A program made the translations under genes and the position numbers. Shown in pieces: positions 1-12,100 of a stretch of 64,000 bases of DNA. Position 1 is the stretch's first letter. Every line of letters begins with the position of its first letter. The stretch is taken from the NCBI GenBank assembly GCA_032690845.1, contig CM064427.1, forward strand, positions 22,479,164 to 22,543,163. Reading direction: 5' to 3'. The DNA is from Eleusine coracana subsp. coracana. Taxonomy: Eukaryota; Streptophyta; Magnoliopsida; Poales; Poaceae. The notes beneath the pieces were generated by a model. That model searched no databases and was not told where the DNA came from. It worked only from the letters and a program-made list of their open reading frames with translations.

Positions 1-40
1 GATACCTACGTGCGTGCAGTGACAGCAGTCAGCAGCAGAG

Positions 41-2356
41 ATGGCAGGGTCAGGACAGGACAAGGGAAAGGGCAAGACGCCACAGAAGCCGAGAGGCAGG
101 AAGAGGACCAGGCTAGATCTAGAGTCAGAGAGAGCTAGGAGAGTTGCCAAGCATATGGATGCCATGGAGCAGTCACGCAGGACACCAGGGACACCGCTGA
201 TCCTAGAGCCATCTGGTGACACTCAGGGACTCAGGAGGAGTACCTAGTAGAGGACAGTGCTTGCCACAGGAGTCACTCCGGCACCTTGGTCGCAGAGTAC
301 TCTGGCTTCCCGTTAGGGGAGGTCGTCGAGACCTGCTGAGCAGGAATCCTCTAGGTAGCAGGAGGAGTATGAGGAGGAGGTGTTAAAGGAGGAGACCTCA
401 GAGCCAGGGACTGAGGAGTCAGAGTCAGAGGAGGAGCAGACAACACAGCCGGAGCAGACAGTACCCTAGAGGTCCCCTCACCAGGCAGGATACCCGAGGT
501 GCACCTGTGCAGTGTGCACAGGGAGGCTGCAAAGACTTGTTGAGGCAGCCGGAGAGCCAGACATAATTAAGATTCTTGTAAAGAACCTTAAGACACTACG
601 TCTTGTCTCCTTTGAGCAATGGGTTCTAGTCCCTAGGGATCCCGCTGTAGGAGAGAGGTACTGGACAGGACTTCAGAGGAGGATTGGAGAGGGACTCAGC
701 CGCTATCTCGCCATGAAGGGCAAGGATAACGTATTTGTGTCATAGCAGTATACTACCTACCAGGCCATGAGGAGGGCCACCAGCACTGACATGGAGCAGT
801 ATTTCAGGTACTTTCCAGGGCTAGCAGAGCTAGTTACTGCTCCATACAGGTACAGAGAGGACATTGTCCTAGAGTTCTACGCTACACTGTGGATAGCCAG
901 AGACTGCTCAGAGTTTTGGTCTTCTTGCTTCAGACCTTCAGTTCTACAGGAGTGCCTACCCGTTCCTCGAGCCACCTTGCAGACTACAAGGAGGGAAGCT
1001 ACCATCAGATGACATTGTGTCGATTGCTTTTCCACCACCACATACCCCAGGCTTTAAGAGAGGCCCTGCGAGACTCACCGCAGAGGCCAAGGTGGTTAGA
1101 GCGATAGTCGCCAGGACTATCATCCCCAGGTCTAGCTACAGAGAGGAGTTCACACTACTTCACCAATGGGTCATAGCAGCTATTCTGAGGAGAGAGCAGT
1201 TTGACCTGACAGAGCTACTGATTGGAGAGATGAAGGAGGTCATTTCTGAGAGAGTAGGAGGACGTCACTTGGTTTATGCCCCATACATTTGCTATCTTCT
1301 GAGGAGGATAGGCCTTGTGACAGAGGAGCAGTAGGACGCATTCCCTGAGGTGACCACCAGCTATGCACCTCGAGTCCCCAAGGGATCCCAGTCCGCCTCT
1401 AGTCAGCAGACAGGAGAGGAGGAGCAGGAGTCACCGTCAGTCGTTCACGAGGAGGCAGCTCATCCAGAGACGGTGATTTCTGAGTCAGACAGTACTGGAG
1501 CACCTCCCCAGCCTACGGGATCATAGACAGAGGATGCTATCACTGTAGCAACACTTGTAGGACGACTGGGTGAGTTCATCCAGAGCACAGCTGAGGACAG
1601 ACATCAAATGATGGAGGTTATCAGGGGTCAGGCAGAGCTTCAGAGACAGCAGATGATGATGATGACCACCCTGATGGCTCACATGGTAGAGATGACTCAG
1701 AGGCAGGCCAGTTAGCAACAGGCACAGGTTTCACTTTCATTGTTTCAGCAGCTGCCGACACACCCAGAACCCTTCACTGCTATGATGACAACTTAGTCCA
1801 TTGGGTTGTCACACTCAAAGGTGTTACCGACAGGGGGAGCAGGACAGACACTCTCTTCAGCCCAGTTCTCCCCCATGTCAGCCTTCTCGGTATCTGTGTT
1901 GTTCACCTCACCTACACACTCGTCGACCTCGCAGATGGCAGGACCCTACAACACTCAGCACCTACTAGTCAGGAGTCTATTCTCAGACATAGTGCACACC
2001 ACTTGTGCAGACTCTCAGCCAGCCCCAGAGACAGCTACAGCTCCATGTTCCACTGCTACAGTCAACACTCTTACACCTCAGGTAGCAGAGGATCTAGTCC
2101 ACCGAGGCTACACTCAGGAGGACGTGGATGACCTTGCTCTTCTCAAGACGACTGTTGCCGAGGAGACATCCATAGTCCCACCAGCAAGGCAGGACAGAGG
2201 GTCTAAGTCGCTTGTAGACCTTGACTTCTTCGAGCAGTTGGATGCTCAGGCGGCATAGGCTCAGGGAGCACAGCAATATCCAACATAGGAGCAGCCAGGA
2301 GCAGAGCCTTCAGAGGACGTCGCTGCACCACTTCCCTCGACCACGAGCACGTAGAT
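41..2356 (+). pseudogene. Decayed env-like / extra ORF of the Sirevirus-like element
   Basis: One frame runs from the ATG at 41 (Lys/Arg-rich start, MAGSGQDKGKGKTPQK) to about 930, shifts by one base before 1017, and then stays in a single frame to about 2354. Every stop I found inside it is TAG (for example at 245, 743, 1332, 2256, 2286). The central part, around 1100-1330, has the style of the extra ORF placed between integrase/RT and the 3' LTR in plant retroelements: a start such as IIPRSSYREEFTLLHQWV and an ending such as YICYLLRRIGLV. The part at 1640-1700 is rich in Gln and Met. No catalytic motif is visible. Function in living elements is unknown; the name env-like reflects position only. 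It is clearly non-functional here. Confidence 0.55.
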
Positions 2357-2387
2357 GTTCACTTTTCCACTTTTTGGTGCTTGTTGC

Positions 2388-2978
2388 CAAAGGGGGAGAA
2401 GTATCATAGGTCTAGGGGGAGTTGGAGTGTTATCCTATGCAATCGAGAGTAGCTTGTATCTAGGGGGAGCATAGGTGTGAATTGGTTTTGGGAGTTAGAT
2501 ACATTTGGATCTTACTTGATGGATTTATTCGATGTTCATGGATTTTGATGAGTCATGGTTTTCATTTGCTTGTGTTTGACTCATCCTGATCTCACTTGGT
2601 TTATTTTCATATGCAGTGCTTTGTATTCCTTACTTATCATGTATGCCTATATATGATTTCATGATGATGATTGATTGTTCTTAATGATTATGCATTGTCA
2701 TGCTAACCTGTTGCATATCATCATTCATGTCTTGCATTGCATGTCCTTATGCTTTGATTAAATATCTTCACATGACATGCATGCATATCATCTAGAGTGC
2801 GCTTTTCTTTGTTATTCCTCTTAGCTCTTGATGATGCTTGTTTGAGTAGGACCTTGTGCGTTTCTCTCTTATACTTTTGAGGTTCCTCTTGATCGTAGTG
2901 TAGCTCTTTTTGCCTTGTTCTTTATTGATAAGATTATGATAAGTAGTGGTTGTCATCCATCACCAAAAAGGGGGAGAT
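2388..2978 (+). promoter_or_regulatory. Multiple polypurine tracts before the 3' LTR
   Basis: The motif AGGGGGAG occurs at about 2391, 2412, 2462 and 2970. The last copy (AAAAAGGGGGAGAT) abuts the LTR start at 2979 and is the functional plus-strand priming site. Repeated polypurine tracts of this sequence are an established feature of Sireviruses. The A+T-rich, non-coding stretch 2510-2950 between the third and fourth copies has no ORF. Confidence 0.7.
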
Positions 2979-4711
2979 TGTAAGCTTCATGACCATTGAT
3001 GGAATCCTCACAGTATGAATGTTTTGGTGATAAATGACAACTATGAAATTGTGGGCTAATATCTACACGAGTGTTGTCTATGTAGGAATCATCTCTACCA
3101 CAAATCATATGAATGATGGTTGCCCTAGCGATTGATGACAATGACCATAAGCATGGAGGACTGTGAGCTTGATGGAGTCCAAGGGTTGATGGAGATGGAT
3201 CAAAGCTAAGGACAAGCTATGGAGCAAGTGTTGGGAGCACTTGTCTAGTTGTTAGGGCTTTGAGTTCATAGGAAAAACTAGACTATCAAGGGGGTCTAGG
3301 TCATTCTCTTAGGTCATGTCTAGTCGGTGATATGCAAGGTTGCTCGGTGAAATCACATGCACTAGATGACAGTGGAGAAGCCAAGGAGCTGTTCGGAGAA
3401 GCCGGGAAACAAAGTCAAGCGAATACGACAACTTTCAGCTTCTGGACATAGTGACCGGACAAAGGGGTCAATGGTGACCGGACTATACGATCACTAGGTG
3501 AAGTTGTCTCGGACTTACAGCGAAGAAGCGAGGAAACTGCCAGAGTTGAGGTTGTAGAGATTGGACGATCCGGTCTGTACAAGTGACTCTGGGCAGTGAG
3601 GAAGCGAGTGCTAGAAATGTTTCTGGACTAGAGAGAGAAATGGACCAGACGGTCCGGTCAGTACAGGATTTTAGCAGGGCAGAGCCGTTGATGCTCAGGT
3701 TTGCAGTTACTGGACGGTCCGGTCAAGCAGTGACCGGACCGTCTAGTCACTGCAAACCTGAGCACCAACGGCTCTGCCCTACTGAAATCCTGTACTGACC
3801 GGACTATACGGTCAAGCAGTGACCGGACAGTCCAGTCAGTAGGCCCAGAAAGCTGATTTCATGGAGCAACGGCTAGTTTGAGGTTGGAAGCCTATATAAC
3901 TTCGTTGCTAGGGTCTTGGAGACCTCTCTTGGCCAGTGGAATACCTGAGAGCATTTGGTAAGGTCCAAGAGCAAAAGAGGAGAGCACTAGGAGAGGATAT
4001 TGGATATCTTGAGAGTGCTTATGAGAGTAACATGGAGTGATCTTGCACATCTAAGGCTAGGGTGTCCTTAAGGGTGTGATCTAGGTTGTTACTCTTGGTC
4101 TATGGTGAGACCTAGACCGGTTAGGTGTTAGTGATCGAGCCTATCATGATTGGTTGTGAAGACCATCACATGTTTGTACACGGTTTGAGCCCACCGGCGA
4201 AAGGGACATCGCTAGTGAGCACCCGTGTCAGCTCGAGGAGTCCGGCAGGTTCTTGAGGGAGGCAAGCTTGTGCCTTGGTGGCAGCAGTGACGCGCATCAT
4301 GTCTTCCTCAGGGAGTGATTACGGGCTTGTGGGCGCAAACTCCACATTGGCGGCGGGAGGGACCAGGACTCCGGCGGGAGTGGTCCAACGAGGAGTAGGG
4401 AAAGGCACCATCCTTCTGAGACCTCGGGAAACAATCATGAGCATTCCTTGACCCCCTCTTTACAATTCCGCATTTGTGTGCTCTAGTTGATAGGGTGACT
4501 TGTGGCTTGCATAGGCTAGTGTGTTTAGCTTCCGCGTTTTATTTTGTATCATGAACACTAGCATGCATAGGGTCTTGGCCTACTAGAACTGTTTAGGTTG
4601 CAACGCTTGTCGGGTTCTAGTGGTGTGATATTGAAGTATTTGGATTCGTGGTCGGCTACCGATTCACCCTCCCCCCCCCCCCCCTCTCTTGGTGGGCCTT
4701 CGGTCCTTTCA
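2979..4711 (+). mobile_element. 3' LTR of the Sirevirus-like element
   Basis: The LTR begins TGTAAGC immediately after the polypurine tract and most plausibly ends CTTTCA at 4711, giving TG...CA ends and about 1.73 kb. It is followed by sequence of a different (Athila-like) LTR, so the element sits inside that LTR. The central part carries many CGGAC/GTCCGG half-sites and a 151-bp palindrome. A run of 14 C occurs at 4671-4684. The 5' LTR is outside the window, so the target duplication (expected CCATG at 4712-4716) cannot be confirmed. A partial copy of the same LTR family is at about 25.88-26.29 kb. Confidence 0.75.
3653..3803. repeat. 151-bp palindrome (long hairpin) in the LTR
   Basis: The left arm 3653-3725 and the right arm 3731-3803 are near-perfect reverse complements, separated by the 5-bp centre AGCAG at 3726-3730. 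Only a few mismatches are visible (for example near 3710 and 3745). The arms include the CGGACCGTCCGG-type motif that is repeated through the LTR. An RNA from either strand would fold into one long hairpin. Confidence 0.9.
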
Positions 4712-5637
4712 CCATGCATAGTAGTTATTTGTGCAAATCTAATTCATACAAGATTCAAAATACTACCCTAATCACCATGCCTATGTACTAAGTAAGGATT
4801 AATCACATGCATGAATCATCAAATCAAGGTGGTTGTGTAAACATAACCATTCATCAACATAATAGATGTTTACTTTAATATGATACATAGTACAACATTC
4901 ATCACCATCTAGTAGGCCTACCTTGATGGATCACCTCAAGCACCAGTGGCTCTTAACAAGCCTATGACCTTACGATCATCGACTTGGCTAGGCTAGCCAA
5001 GCTAAATCTAGAAACTAGATATATGAAGAATGAGGCAAGCCTCGATGGCTCTAACTCATGAGATTTGTTGTCCCTCCACAACATCTCTCTCTGACCTTAG
5101 GGTTTACAAGTATTTATAGGGGCATAACACGAGATAGAGTTTGTTTCTTGGGAAAAGAGCCATGTGTCGATCAGCATGGGGGCATGCCAATCGGCACACT
5201 CCATATCTGGCCCGATATCTCTTCTAATTCGGTTCCCAAGTCCTCAGTAGCTTCCATGTGGGTCCTCCAAGATTTTGAAGCTTCCTTTTATCTCTTGACG
5301 AATCATATCTCCAAGATTTGTTCAAATAACTTTCTTCTAGATTGTCCTGAGGGGTGGACTAGCCTTGATTAGCCAGAAGCTCCAATGTGCCGATCGACAC
5401 AGTAGACGTGTCGGTCGGCACCTGGCCTTCTCTGCTACAATTCACCTCTTCAAGGTCGAAGTCCAATGGAATTTTCCTAAATTATCATCTTTTCACCAGT
5501 TTCTGCAATAAATCTCTAGAACAACAATTATAGAAATATTCTACCTTTCTCAGGGGTTAATGGCCTATAATAGTGATGTTTAAGCTCTAAACACGGCGCT
5601 TTTGACGTATGAAATGGCACAGTAAGTAGCGTCAATA
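4712..5637 (-). mobile_element. 3' LTR (truncated) of Athila-like gypsy element 1
   Basis: On the minus strand this reads as an LTR: it follows a purine-rich tract, carries TATAAATA (complement of 5111-5118) followed by a leader, and shares text with the solo LTR at 60343-61977, notably the segment after the TATA box (TATAAATACTTGTAAACC). Its 3' end is cut by the Sirevirus-like LTR at 4711/4712. The first bases on the minus strand are TATTGACG, so the usual TG start appears mutated. It contains a CGATCG-type GC-rich repeat near 5390-5420. Confidence 0.7.
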
Positions 5638-5670
5638 GCTCCCCGACACTTAAATCTTTGCTCCTCCCTG
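5638..5670 (-). promoter_or_regulatory. Polypurine tract of Athila-like element 1
   Basis: On the minus strand the sequence GAGCAAAGATTTAAGTGTCG followed by GGGAGC directly precedes the LTR. The same layout (GAGCAAAGGTTTAAGCTTGG then the LTR) is found at the second Athila-like element near 55821-55845, which supports the assignment. Confidence 0.65.
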
Positions 5671-6359
5671 AGCAAAGTCAAGAATGAAAATCAGTCCATA
5701 TATAATCATGTAAATTATAGAGGCATTTCAAATATAAGCAGATTGAGCACTTAATCGTTACAACAAGAGATCAAATTTATTATTCAACAAATCATACAAG
5801 ATATGGGTATTATTCTTAAAAATACTCCCCAAAGGTAGTCTTAAATAGACATAGATTCACAATATATTGTAAAATTAAGAAATAACTCTTATTGGATTTA
5901 TCGAGACTTGTCAGAAAGGCCTTGTTGGAATTGAATGCTTAAAGAAAAGACTCACACTTTTAGAAAAGTGGACATGTGCAAGGGCATAAATTGATCTCAA
6001 GAATTCTCAGAAATTATCCCATTATCAGATTGCACATGGTTGGAAAGTATTAGTTCATGGCTAAGAGTAGCAATACTTTCTTGAATTCAAGGGAATTCAC
6101 TCCCCCCCCCCCCACACACACACACACAATTAAAATTTTGCTAGTCCCGAGCAAGCCATATACAATATTCTTTGGCACCCTATCTCTTCTGAAATATCCT
6201 CTTCTTTCTTTTCTCCTCTTTTTGCATTTTTTTTTACTTGTGTCGACCGGCACAGTAGACGTGCTGGTCGGCATGGGGATTCCTTACTGGTTCACTCTGT
6301 ATTTCTTTTTCAATTTGCTCTTAGTTAGAAAGATTGTAGATCTTGAGCTCCCCGTTCAA
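5671..6359. other. Non-coding internal region of Athila-like element 1
   Basis: About 690 bases lie between the protease ORF and the polypurine tract. No ORF resembling reverse transcriptase, RNase H or integrase is present in any frame. A C12-(AC)8 microsatellite sits at 6102-6128 and a copy of the CGACCGGCAC-type motif near 6243-6275. In an autonomous Athila element about 3 kb of polymerase would be expected here. Confidence 0.7.
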
Positions 6360-6896
6360 TCACTCCTTAGCATGGCTATATGGGGAACAAATGTGTGACA
6401 CTACAAGGTCTTCTATTGCTTCTTCCTTCATCTTATGGAGCTTTTTTTTACTATCTCTCCAATTACCATCAACTCTTTTGTGGTATGCAGACTTATATCT
6501 CTCCATAGCAGAAATCTTACAGCACTCTTCTCCCTTCGGATGAAACTTGAATTTGTACGAAGCTCCACTTATATTAAAAATGTTTTCTCCACTTCCAACA
6601 TTAATATTTGCCTTAGCTATGCTTAAGAATGGCCTGCCCAGAATTACCGGTGTCTTCGTACTCCCATCCATATCCAGCATAATGAAATCCACAGGGACGA
6701 CATGATCTCCAATTTCGACTGGCACATCTCTTGTAATTCCATCGGGATAGTGAACCGATTGTTTAGCTAGCTCTAAGCACATAGCCGTAGGCTCCAAGTC
6801 AGACAAGTTCAGATTCAAGAAAACATAGCGAGGCATGACACCTAGGCTTATGCCCAAATCACATAAAGCCCTCTCAAAATTCTGCGTCCCAATCAA
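6360..6896 (-). pseudogene. Athila-like retropepsin (protease) domain, element 1
   Basis: The 178-codon frame encodes a retropepsin of the Athila/Tat type. It contains the catalytic region CDLGISLGVMP, with the usual Ala of DLGA replaced by Ile, and then the conserved block QSVHYPDGITRDVPVEIGDH, VDFIMLDMD and VILGRPFLSIAKANI. This protease would cleave Gag in virus-like particles. The ORF ends in a Lys-rich tail (about residues 145-165) and is not followed by polymerase. It is likely not active because the gag upstream is broken. Confidence 0.8.
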
Positions 6897-7243
6897 ACAA
6901 CGAATGCTTGGGGATCCAGGATCGGTCTTCTATTCTATAGCGATATCATTGATAGCTGTTGTCATCTCCTCTATCATATTTACTACTCCCTCAGATGGCA
7001 GCGGCTTCTTACTTTGCATATCTCCTTGATGTACTTAGCATAGGTGGGTACCTGAAGGGCGTCAAGGAACGGTACATTGATATACAACTTTTTCATGATA
7101 TCTATGAACCGAAAGAATTTCTCATCATAAGGTCAAGTTCTCTCTGTCTTGGTCAGTAAGTGTATGTCCAAAAAGTTAGCAGGACCATGTTCCTTGCCAT
7201 TGGTACCCATCATCAAACCTATCAGATTAATATCCTCCAAGTG

Positions 7244-7685
7244 TCAGTCGGCACCATCACTGTGCTGATCGACATCCTCTCTGTGTCGGTCGGCACCTCT
7301 ATCATGCTGATCGGCATGACTCTTATTTGCGCCAGCAGTGGTTTTTGGATCTTCTGTTTGCTTTCCAGACCTTGTTGCTACTGCTTTCAGTTGTTTAGAA
7401 GAGCGAGTGTTGCATAGAATAGTTCCTTGGTCACCCTGCACGGCTTTTGACAGCTGTCCAATTTGCTTTTCCATCATCTTCATGAATTGGAGGATTTGTT
7501 GGTTAGAACTCCCAACCTCAATCACTTTGTCATTGGTCCCCTCTAGAACCCGGTCAACCTCCTTAAATTTAGCTAAAGTGTCCTTGTTGATCTTTTCCTG
7601 ATTCTGAAAGAACTCTTGGCATTGAATGCGAAGAGCGATAGCATTTTGCATAGATGATCCAAGGGTAAAGCTACTCTTTTGCTAC
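7244..7685 (-). pseudogene. C-terminal gag spacer of Athila-like element 1
   Basis: The minus-strand frame 7651-7244 matches the region after the Gag zinc knuckle in Athila-type Gag: a helical part (KFKEVDRVLEGTNDKVIEVG, QFMKMMEKQIGQL) followed by ATRSGK. The tail is His/Asp-rich and carries repeats of the CGATCGGCA motif (7240-7320), read as ADQHDRGADRH. It is separated from the rest of gag by the insertion at 7686-8680. Confidence 0.65.
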
Positions 7686-8680
7686 TGATGTGGAGGCTTC
7701 CAACCTTGGCTCTTTACATAGATAAGCATTTTAGCGTCCTTGGGGAAATCCTTGCTTATGATGAGGATATCACTTTTATGGATACACACAACACTCCTCC
7801 AATTCTGGACTTGCAAGGTCCAATGACTAGAGCTCGTGCACGACGACTAAATTTAGAGGTGAGCTCGTTCCTACGTTCTTCGCTATATGTTACTTTTGAG
7901 AATGGTTTGCTACCTAATGATTATTTTATGATTAGAAACCATGGAGAGGACCAGGAGATGATGGGAGAAGGAGTTGGGAATGTGGAGGACCAGCAAGGGC
8001 TTGGAAGCCAAAGTGGAGGCCCAATCAAAACCGACTTCGAGTTTGTTTCGGGGCCCAGGACCAGTCTACACTAAAACAGTCGCCCAGGACGCATACGGAC
8101 TCAGATTTAGACGTTCTACATATGCACGGAAAGATAAGGAGAATACCTTTCCAATGCCGGTGTCCTCATGTCAAAATTCATCTGGAGTCATCGGGAATCG
8201 TCAAAACAAGAGAGAGTCCAGAATCTGTGTCGGTGCTGTGTCGCCTATTTTTGGCCTTTGGGCTTTGTATCTAGTTGAGCCCAATTAGGGGTGCATCCAG
8301 ATGGTCTTGCATGACCCTAGGGTCTTTATATACAGCCGCCACCGCACCATTAGGGTTTGGGTTTTGCTTAGATCAATTCTGTTTATAAACAGTGTCGCCG
8401 TTCATCAGTTTGTGAGACCCCAACTTCTAGAGTTTAATCATACATCTGTAATTGTGTTGCATTCTTCATTGTTATTGCTTGTGTTCTTGATTTGCAGGCA
8501 GGAATTAGCCTTCTCGGCGAGGTCAATCGTCTTTGGACGGTTGATAACCAGAGGAGACGTCGTGCTGCAATTGCGGGGTTTAGAACGTGCTGTTCTAAAG
8601 CCGGATCGATTTGTGTGTCGCCTCCGATCAAATCAACTTACCAAGAACCTTTCGGAAGATTGGGAACCCTTGTTTACATC
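7686..8680 (+). mobile_element. Solo LTR-like gypsy insertion (copy A) in gag
   Basis: The segment starts TGATGTGG and ends TTACATCA, giving inverted TGATGT/ACATCA ends, and is flanked by GCTAC and GCTTA, a near-match 5-bp target duplication. The gag of Athila-like element 1 continues on both sides. The segment contains a 131-codon ORF (7679-8074) with GPMTRARARRLN, a sequence typical of the extreme C-terminus of a gypsy Pol. A promoter-like part with a TATATACA box near 8328 follows. This suggests the pol C-terminus overlaps the LTR in this family. Copies B and C are relatives on the minus strand. Confidence 0.65.
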
Positions 8681-9138
8681 AGCTTACATGACCAAATTCT
8701 CCACATTCCTTGCACGTGGAACGAGACTCAACTAGCTTGACAGTATCATTGTCAGAGATATGGTCATTCTTATCCAGCCTTCTTTGTATAGCATGGAGCT
8801 TGTCTATTAACAATTCATCATACGTCCTTTCCATGATGCTTTTCATCTTTCCAGAGGAAAGCTTGAGATTTCTTCTGTTGGTGCTCCTCTCGCTGCTACA
8901 TGCTTGATTCTTTCTAATCTTCTTAATACAATTTTCAGCCTCTGTCGCGGTTGAGTCCATTGTTGATCCATTAGCTGAAGCATCTTTATGCTGATGGGAC
9001 ATTTGATTCAATCCCGTATAGAACTTTTCAACTACCTCCCATTTGTCGACACCATTATGTGGCCATGCATATTTGTATTCTCCAAACCTTTCCCAAGCTT
9101 TTCCGATACTCTCATCAGCATTCTGAGTGAATCTGAGT
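8681..9138 (-). pseudogene. Central gag fragment with zinc knuckle, Athila-like element 1
   Basis: The frame contains FTQNADESIGKAWERFGEYK, the most conserved Athila-type Gag block, then VVEKFYTGLNQMS, and ends in the start of a CCHC zinc knuckle (CKECGEFGH) at about 8685-8710. Both ends are cut by insertions: copy A on the low-coordinate side and the copy B/C element on the other. It would be the nucleocapsid/capsid part of the particle protein. It is a broken fragment. Confidence 0.8.
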
Positions 9139-12100
9139 TGATGTGGACAAGGGTTCCTGATCTTCCGAAAGGTTCTGATAATATTGATTAAGACGGAGGT
9201 GATACACAAATCGATCCGACTTCCGAACGACACGTTCCGAACCCCAACACAACATCTCCTCTGGTTATCAACTAGTATTGCACGGTTGACCTCGCCAAGA
9301 AGGCGTATCCTTTCCTACAAATCAAGAACACAAGAAAGAACAAAGAAGAATGCAACCAAATTTGTAAGTATATGATGAATCTCAGAAGTTGGAATCTCAC
9401 AAACCGATCAAACGGTAAAACTGTTCTCAAAAGAATAATCTAAGAAAAATCCAAACCCTAAAAAAGAGGCAGCGGCTGTATATGAGGACCCTAGGGTCGT
9501 GCATGATCTCCCAGGACGAAACCCTAAGTGGGCTCAACTCATTGCAGGGCCCAAAGGCCAAATATGGTGTCATAGCACAAGGACAGATTCTGTACGTCGG
9601 CTTGTTTCAGCAATTCCTGATTACTCCAGATGAATTTTTATATGAGACCAGTTGGATTCAAAAGGTCTCCTCGTTATCTTTTCAAGCATATATAGAACGT
9701 GTTAATCCGAGCCGTATGCATTCTGGGCGTCCGTTTTAGTGTGACCTACTTTTGGACTCCGAGTCGGATTGGAACTTGACAGTATTTGGGCCTCCATCTT
9801 GGCTTGGACATCCTTGTTGGCCCATCACACCTCAAATCACCTCCCCAGCTATCTCATCATCATCTCTATTATTTCTAACAATAATAAATTTATTATGTTC
9901 TCAAAATCATATAAAGAAATCATTAGTAACGAGCTCACCCATAAATTCACATGAACTAGCAATTTAGATGGTGGAGTGTTTGGTGTATCCATAAGGGTCA
10001 TGTCCTCATCATTCTTCTCCTTTTGAATTAGAGTCGTTCTTGAATCTGAAATATTAAATGTGGAACTATTCCCAAACTTGGGATGCAACTCATATTTATA
10101 TGCATTATCAAATTTGTCATCACAATGTGAAACTATAGTAGATGGCAAGGTATGCAAATTGAAAACCTCTTTGAAAATTTGGTCAGCAATATGAATATCA
10201 TTCTCACTCTTATGATAATGTAGAAAATGTGTGATCTTAGAAGCACTAGAAAAACTTGACATGATGTGGTAATTGTTATCGAGGTTTTCTAATTGGTCAT
10301 TTAGTTGCACACGAAGAGGTGGTTTCAAATTTGAACAAACATCAACACACCTCTATGATCATAGTTGCCAATAGCATAAAAATTGTTTTTTGTCAACAAA
10401 GGGAATTTAATTTGAGAAAAGATTTTCTTGTCCACAATATTTAGATCACAAAGAACATCAAATTCATTATAACCCATTTAGAGAAGACAATAATTTCTAC
10501 TCTTACTTTTCACCTGTAACTAAAATCAAATGTTTAATTTGAACACTAGTAGGTGAATCATAAGCAAAAGCATCAAGCTCATTCTTTTATTGTGACAAAG
10601 GTATAAATGAAGCATTGACACACAACTCCTCTTTATCATAAGTACTAGCAGATAAATCAACTAGTGAAAAAGGAAAATTATCATAAGGTTCCAATACAGC
10701 AAGGTTGTTGGAACAATTCATCACTTTAAAAAGCTCATACCTGAAACAACAATCTTTTCTTTATCTTTCTCACTATCCTCTTCTTTGTGTAGAAGCCGAA
10801 ATGTATTACTTGCAACAAGAGGCAAGGAAATATGTTCACTTTCTAGTAATTCAGATTTTGATGAAAGTGTTGCAACACTTAAAACAGTCCATTCTTTCCT
10901 ATATGGTTCATTCTTTCTCCTCTCAAGCCTTTGTTGATCCTCCTCTAAAATTTCAGCAGTGATCATAGGTTTAAGAGTAACTCTTCTACCATTATATTTA
11001 AATGAGTAGCTATTTGCAATGGTATTGTGTAAAATATTATTTGTAAAAATCCAAAGTTTACAAAATTTTTAATTACAGCAAGCAAGCAAAAGATACCTTG
11101 GAGAGTGTGAACCATTGATTGCGAGAGTAAAAATTTTGTGCCTGATCAGAAGGATATATATGGAGCTAGGTAAGCAATTTTTAGTAGCAAGGATTAGCAG
11201 TAATAGAAATCAGATATGCAAAGTTGAATAATAGTCCAAAGTACAAGCGTATGTTGCTGGCTTAAACCCCTCGTCGGACAAGATGTGAACCTAGCAACAG
11301 AAATATACCAGAGTACCTCAGACTCAAAACGATGCAAGCATTCTGATTTTTTTTTTTTTCTGATTTTTTTTCTTTTTTTTCAGGTGTGGCTTTTTTCTTC
11401 AATTTTTTCTACACCTTTGCCTTTTTCTTATTATTTCAGAAGTGTTGCACGCTTTCACCTCAAACACAAGTCAACTCCTTTTTTTTTAAGCAAAACACAA
11501 GTGCAGCTATTCAGTAGCACATAAATCTTTGTGTCTGTACAAAAAAAAACTTTGGAATAGAATCTGTTTAGATGAAATTTCAGTAAAGGAACTAATGAAA
11601 TCTCAGCTAAGGGTTTAATGGCTGCAGCAGGATCATATGTTCATTTGGGACCAACACAGCATGCGCTGCCAAGAAAATCTTGCACTGCACAAGTGCAAAC
11701 TGATGCGCACTCCTAAACAAGGGTCAATCTAGCAATGATTACAGCACCTACGTGATAGTATATCATATGATCCAAAGTATTTTGACTCTCAGCACCGTAC
11801 AAACAAACGGATCAAATACCAGTCCAGATCAACTTAATGGCTCAAACTAAGATCTAAACCAGCAACAAAGTAATGACCGAGGATACAAACTAAACAATGC
11901 AAGACTGAAATCAAAACTGCAGAGCACAAAGGGGATATAGGACAGCGGAAACACGACGAATAAATATTTTTGTGGGGCAATTTTCTAGACTCTAGGATTG
12001 AACAAATTAACAGGGATAAGGGCGAACTTAACGGTATACCTGAAGCTCTGATTACCGCTTGATGTGAACAAGAGTTCTTGATCTTTCAAAAGGTTCTGAT

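Larger units (their letters stand above)
1..2978 (+). mobile_element. 3' internal part of a Sirevirus-like (Ty1/copia) retrotransposon
   Basis: This stretch ends in a purine tract directly followed by TGTAAGC, the start of a long LTR, so it is the 3' part of an LTR retrotransposon whose gag-pol lies off the left edge. It contains a decayed ORF in the env-like position and four repeats of the AGGGGGAG motif before the LTR. Multiple polypurine tracts and an env-like ORF are known hallmarks of plant Sireviruses. The assignment rests on this architecture, not on a polymerase sequence, which is not in the window. Confidence 0.7.

Noticed and set aside
41..2356. TAG-only stops as stop-codon readthrough or alternative code
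   Set aside because: A grass nuclear genome uses the standard code, the ORF also has a frame shift, and the TAG codons sit where CAG or TGG is likely. Deamination at CHG sites is simpler.
6102..6128. C12-(AC)8 tract as a regulatory site
   Set aside because: It is a simple microsatellite in a decayed element.
11341..11500. T-rich zone as poly(A) tail of a minus-strand retrogene
   Set aside because: The T runs are interrupted and no adjacent retrogene or target duplication is found.
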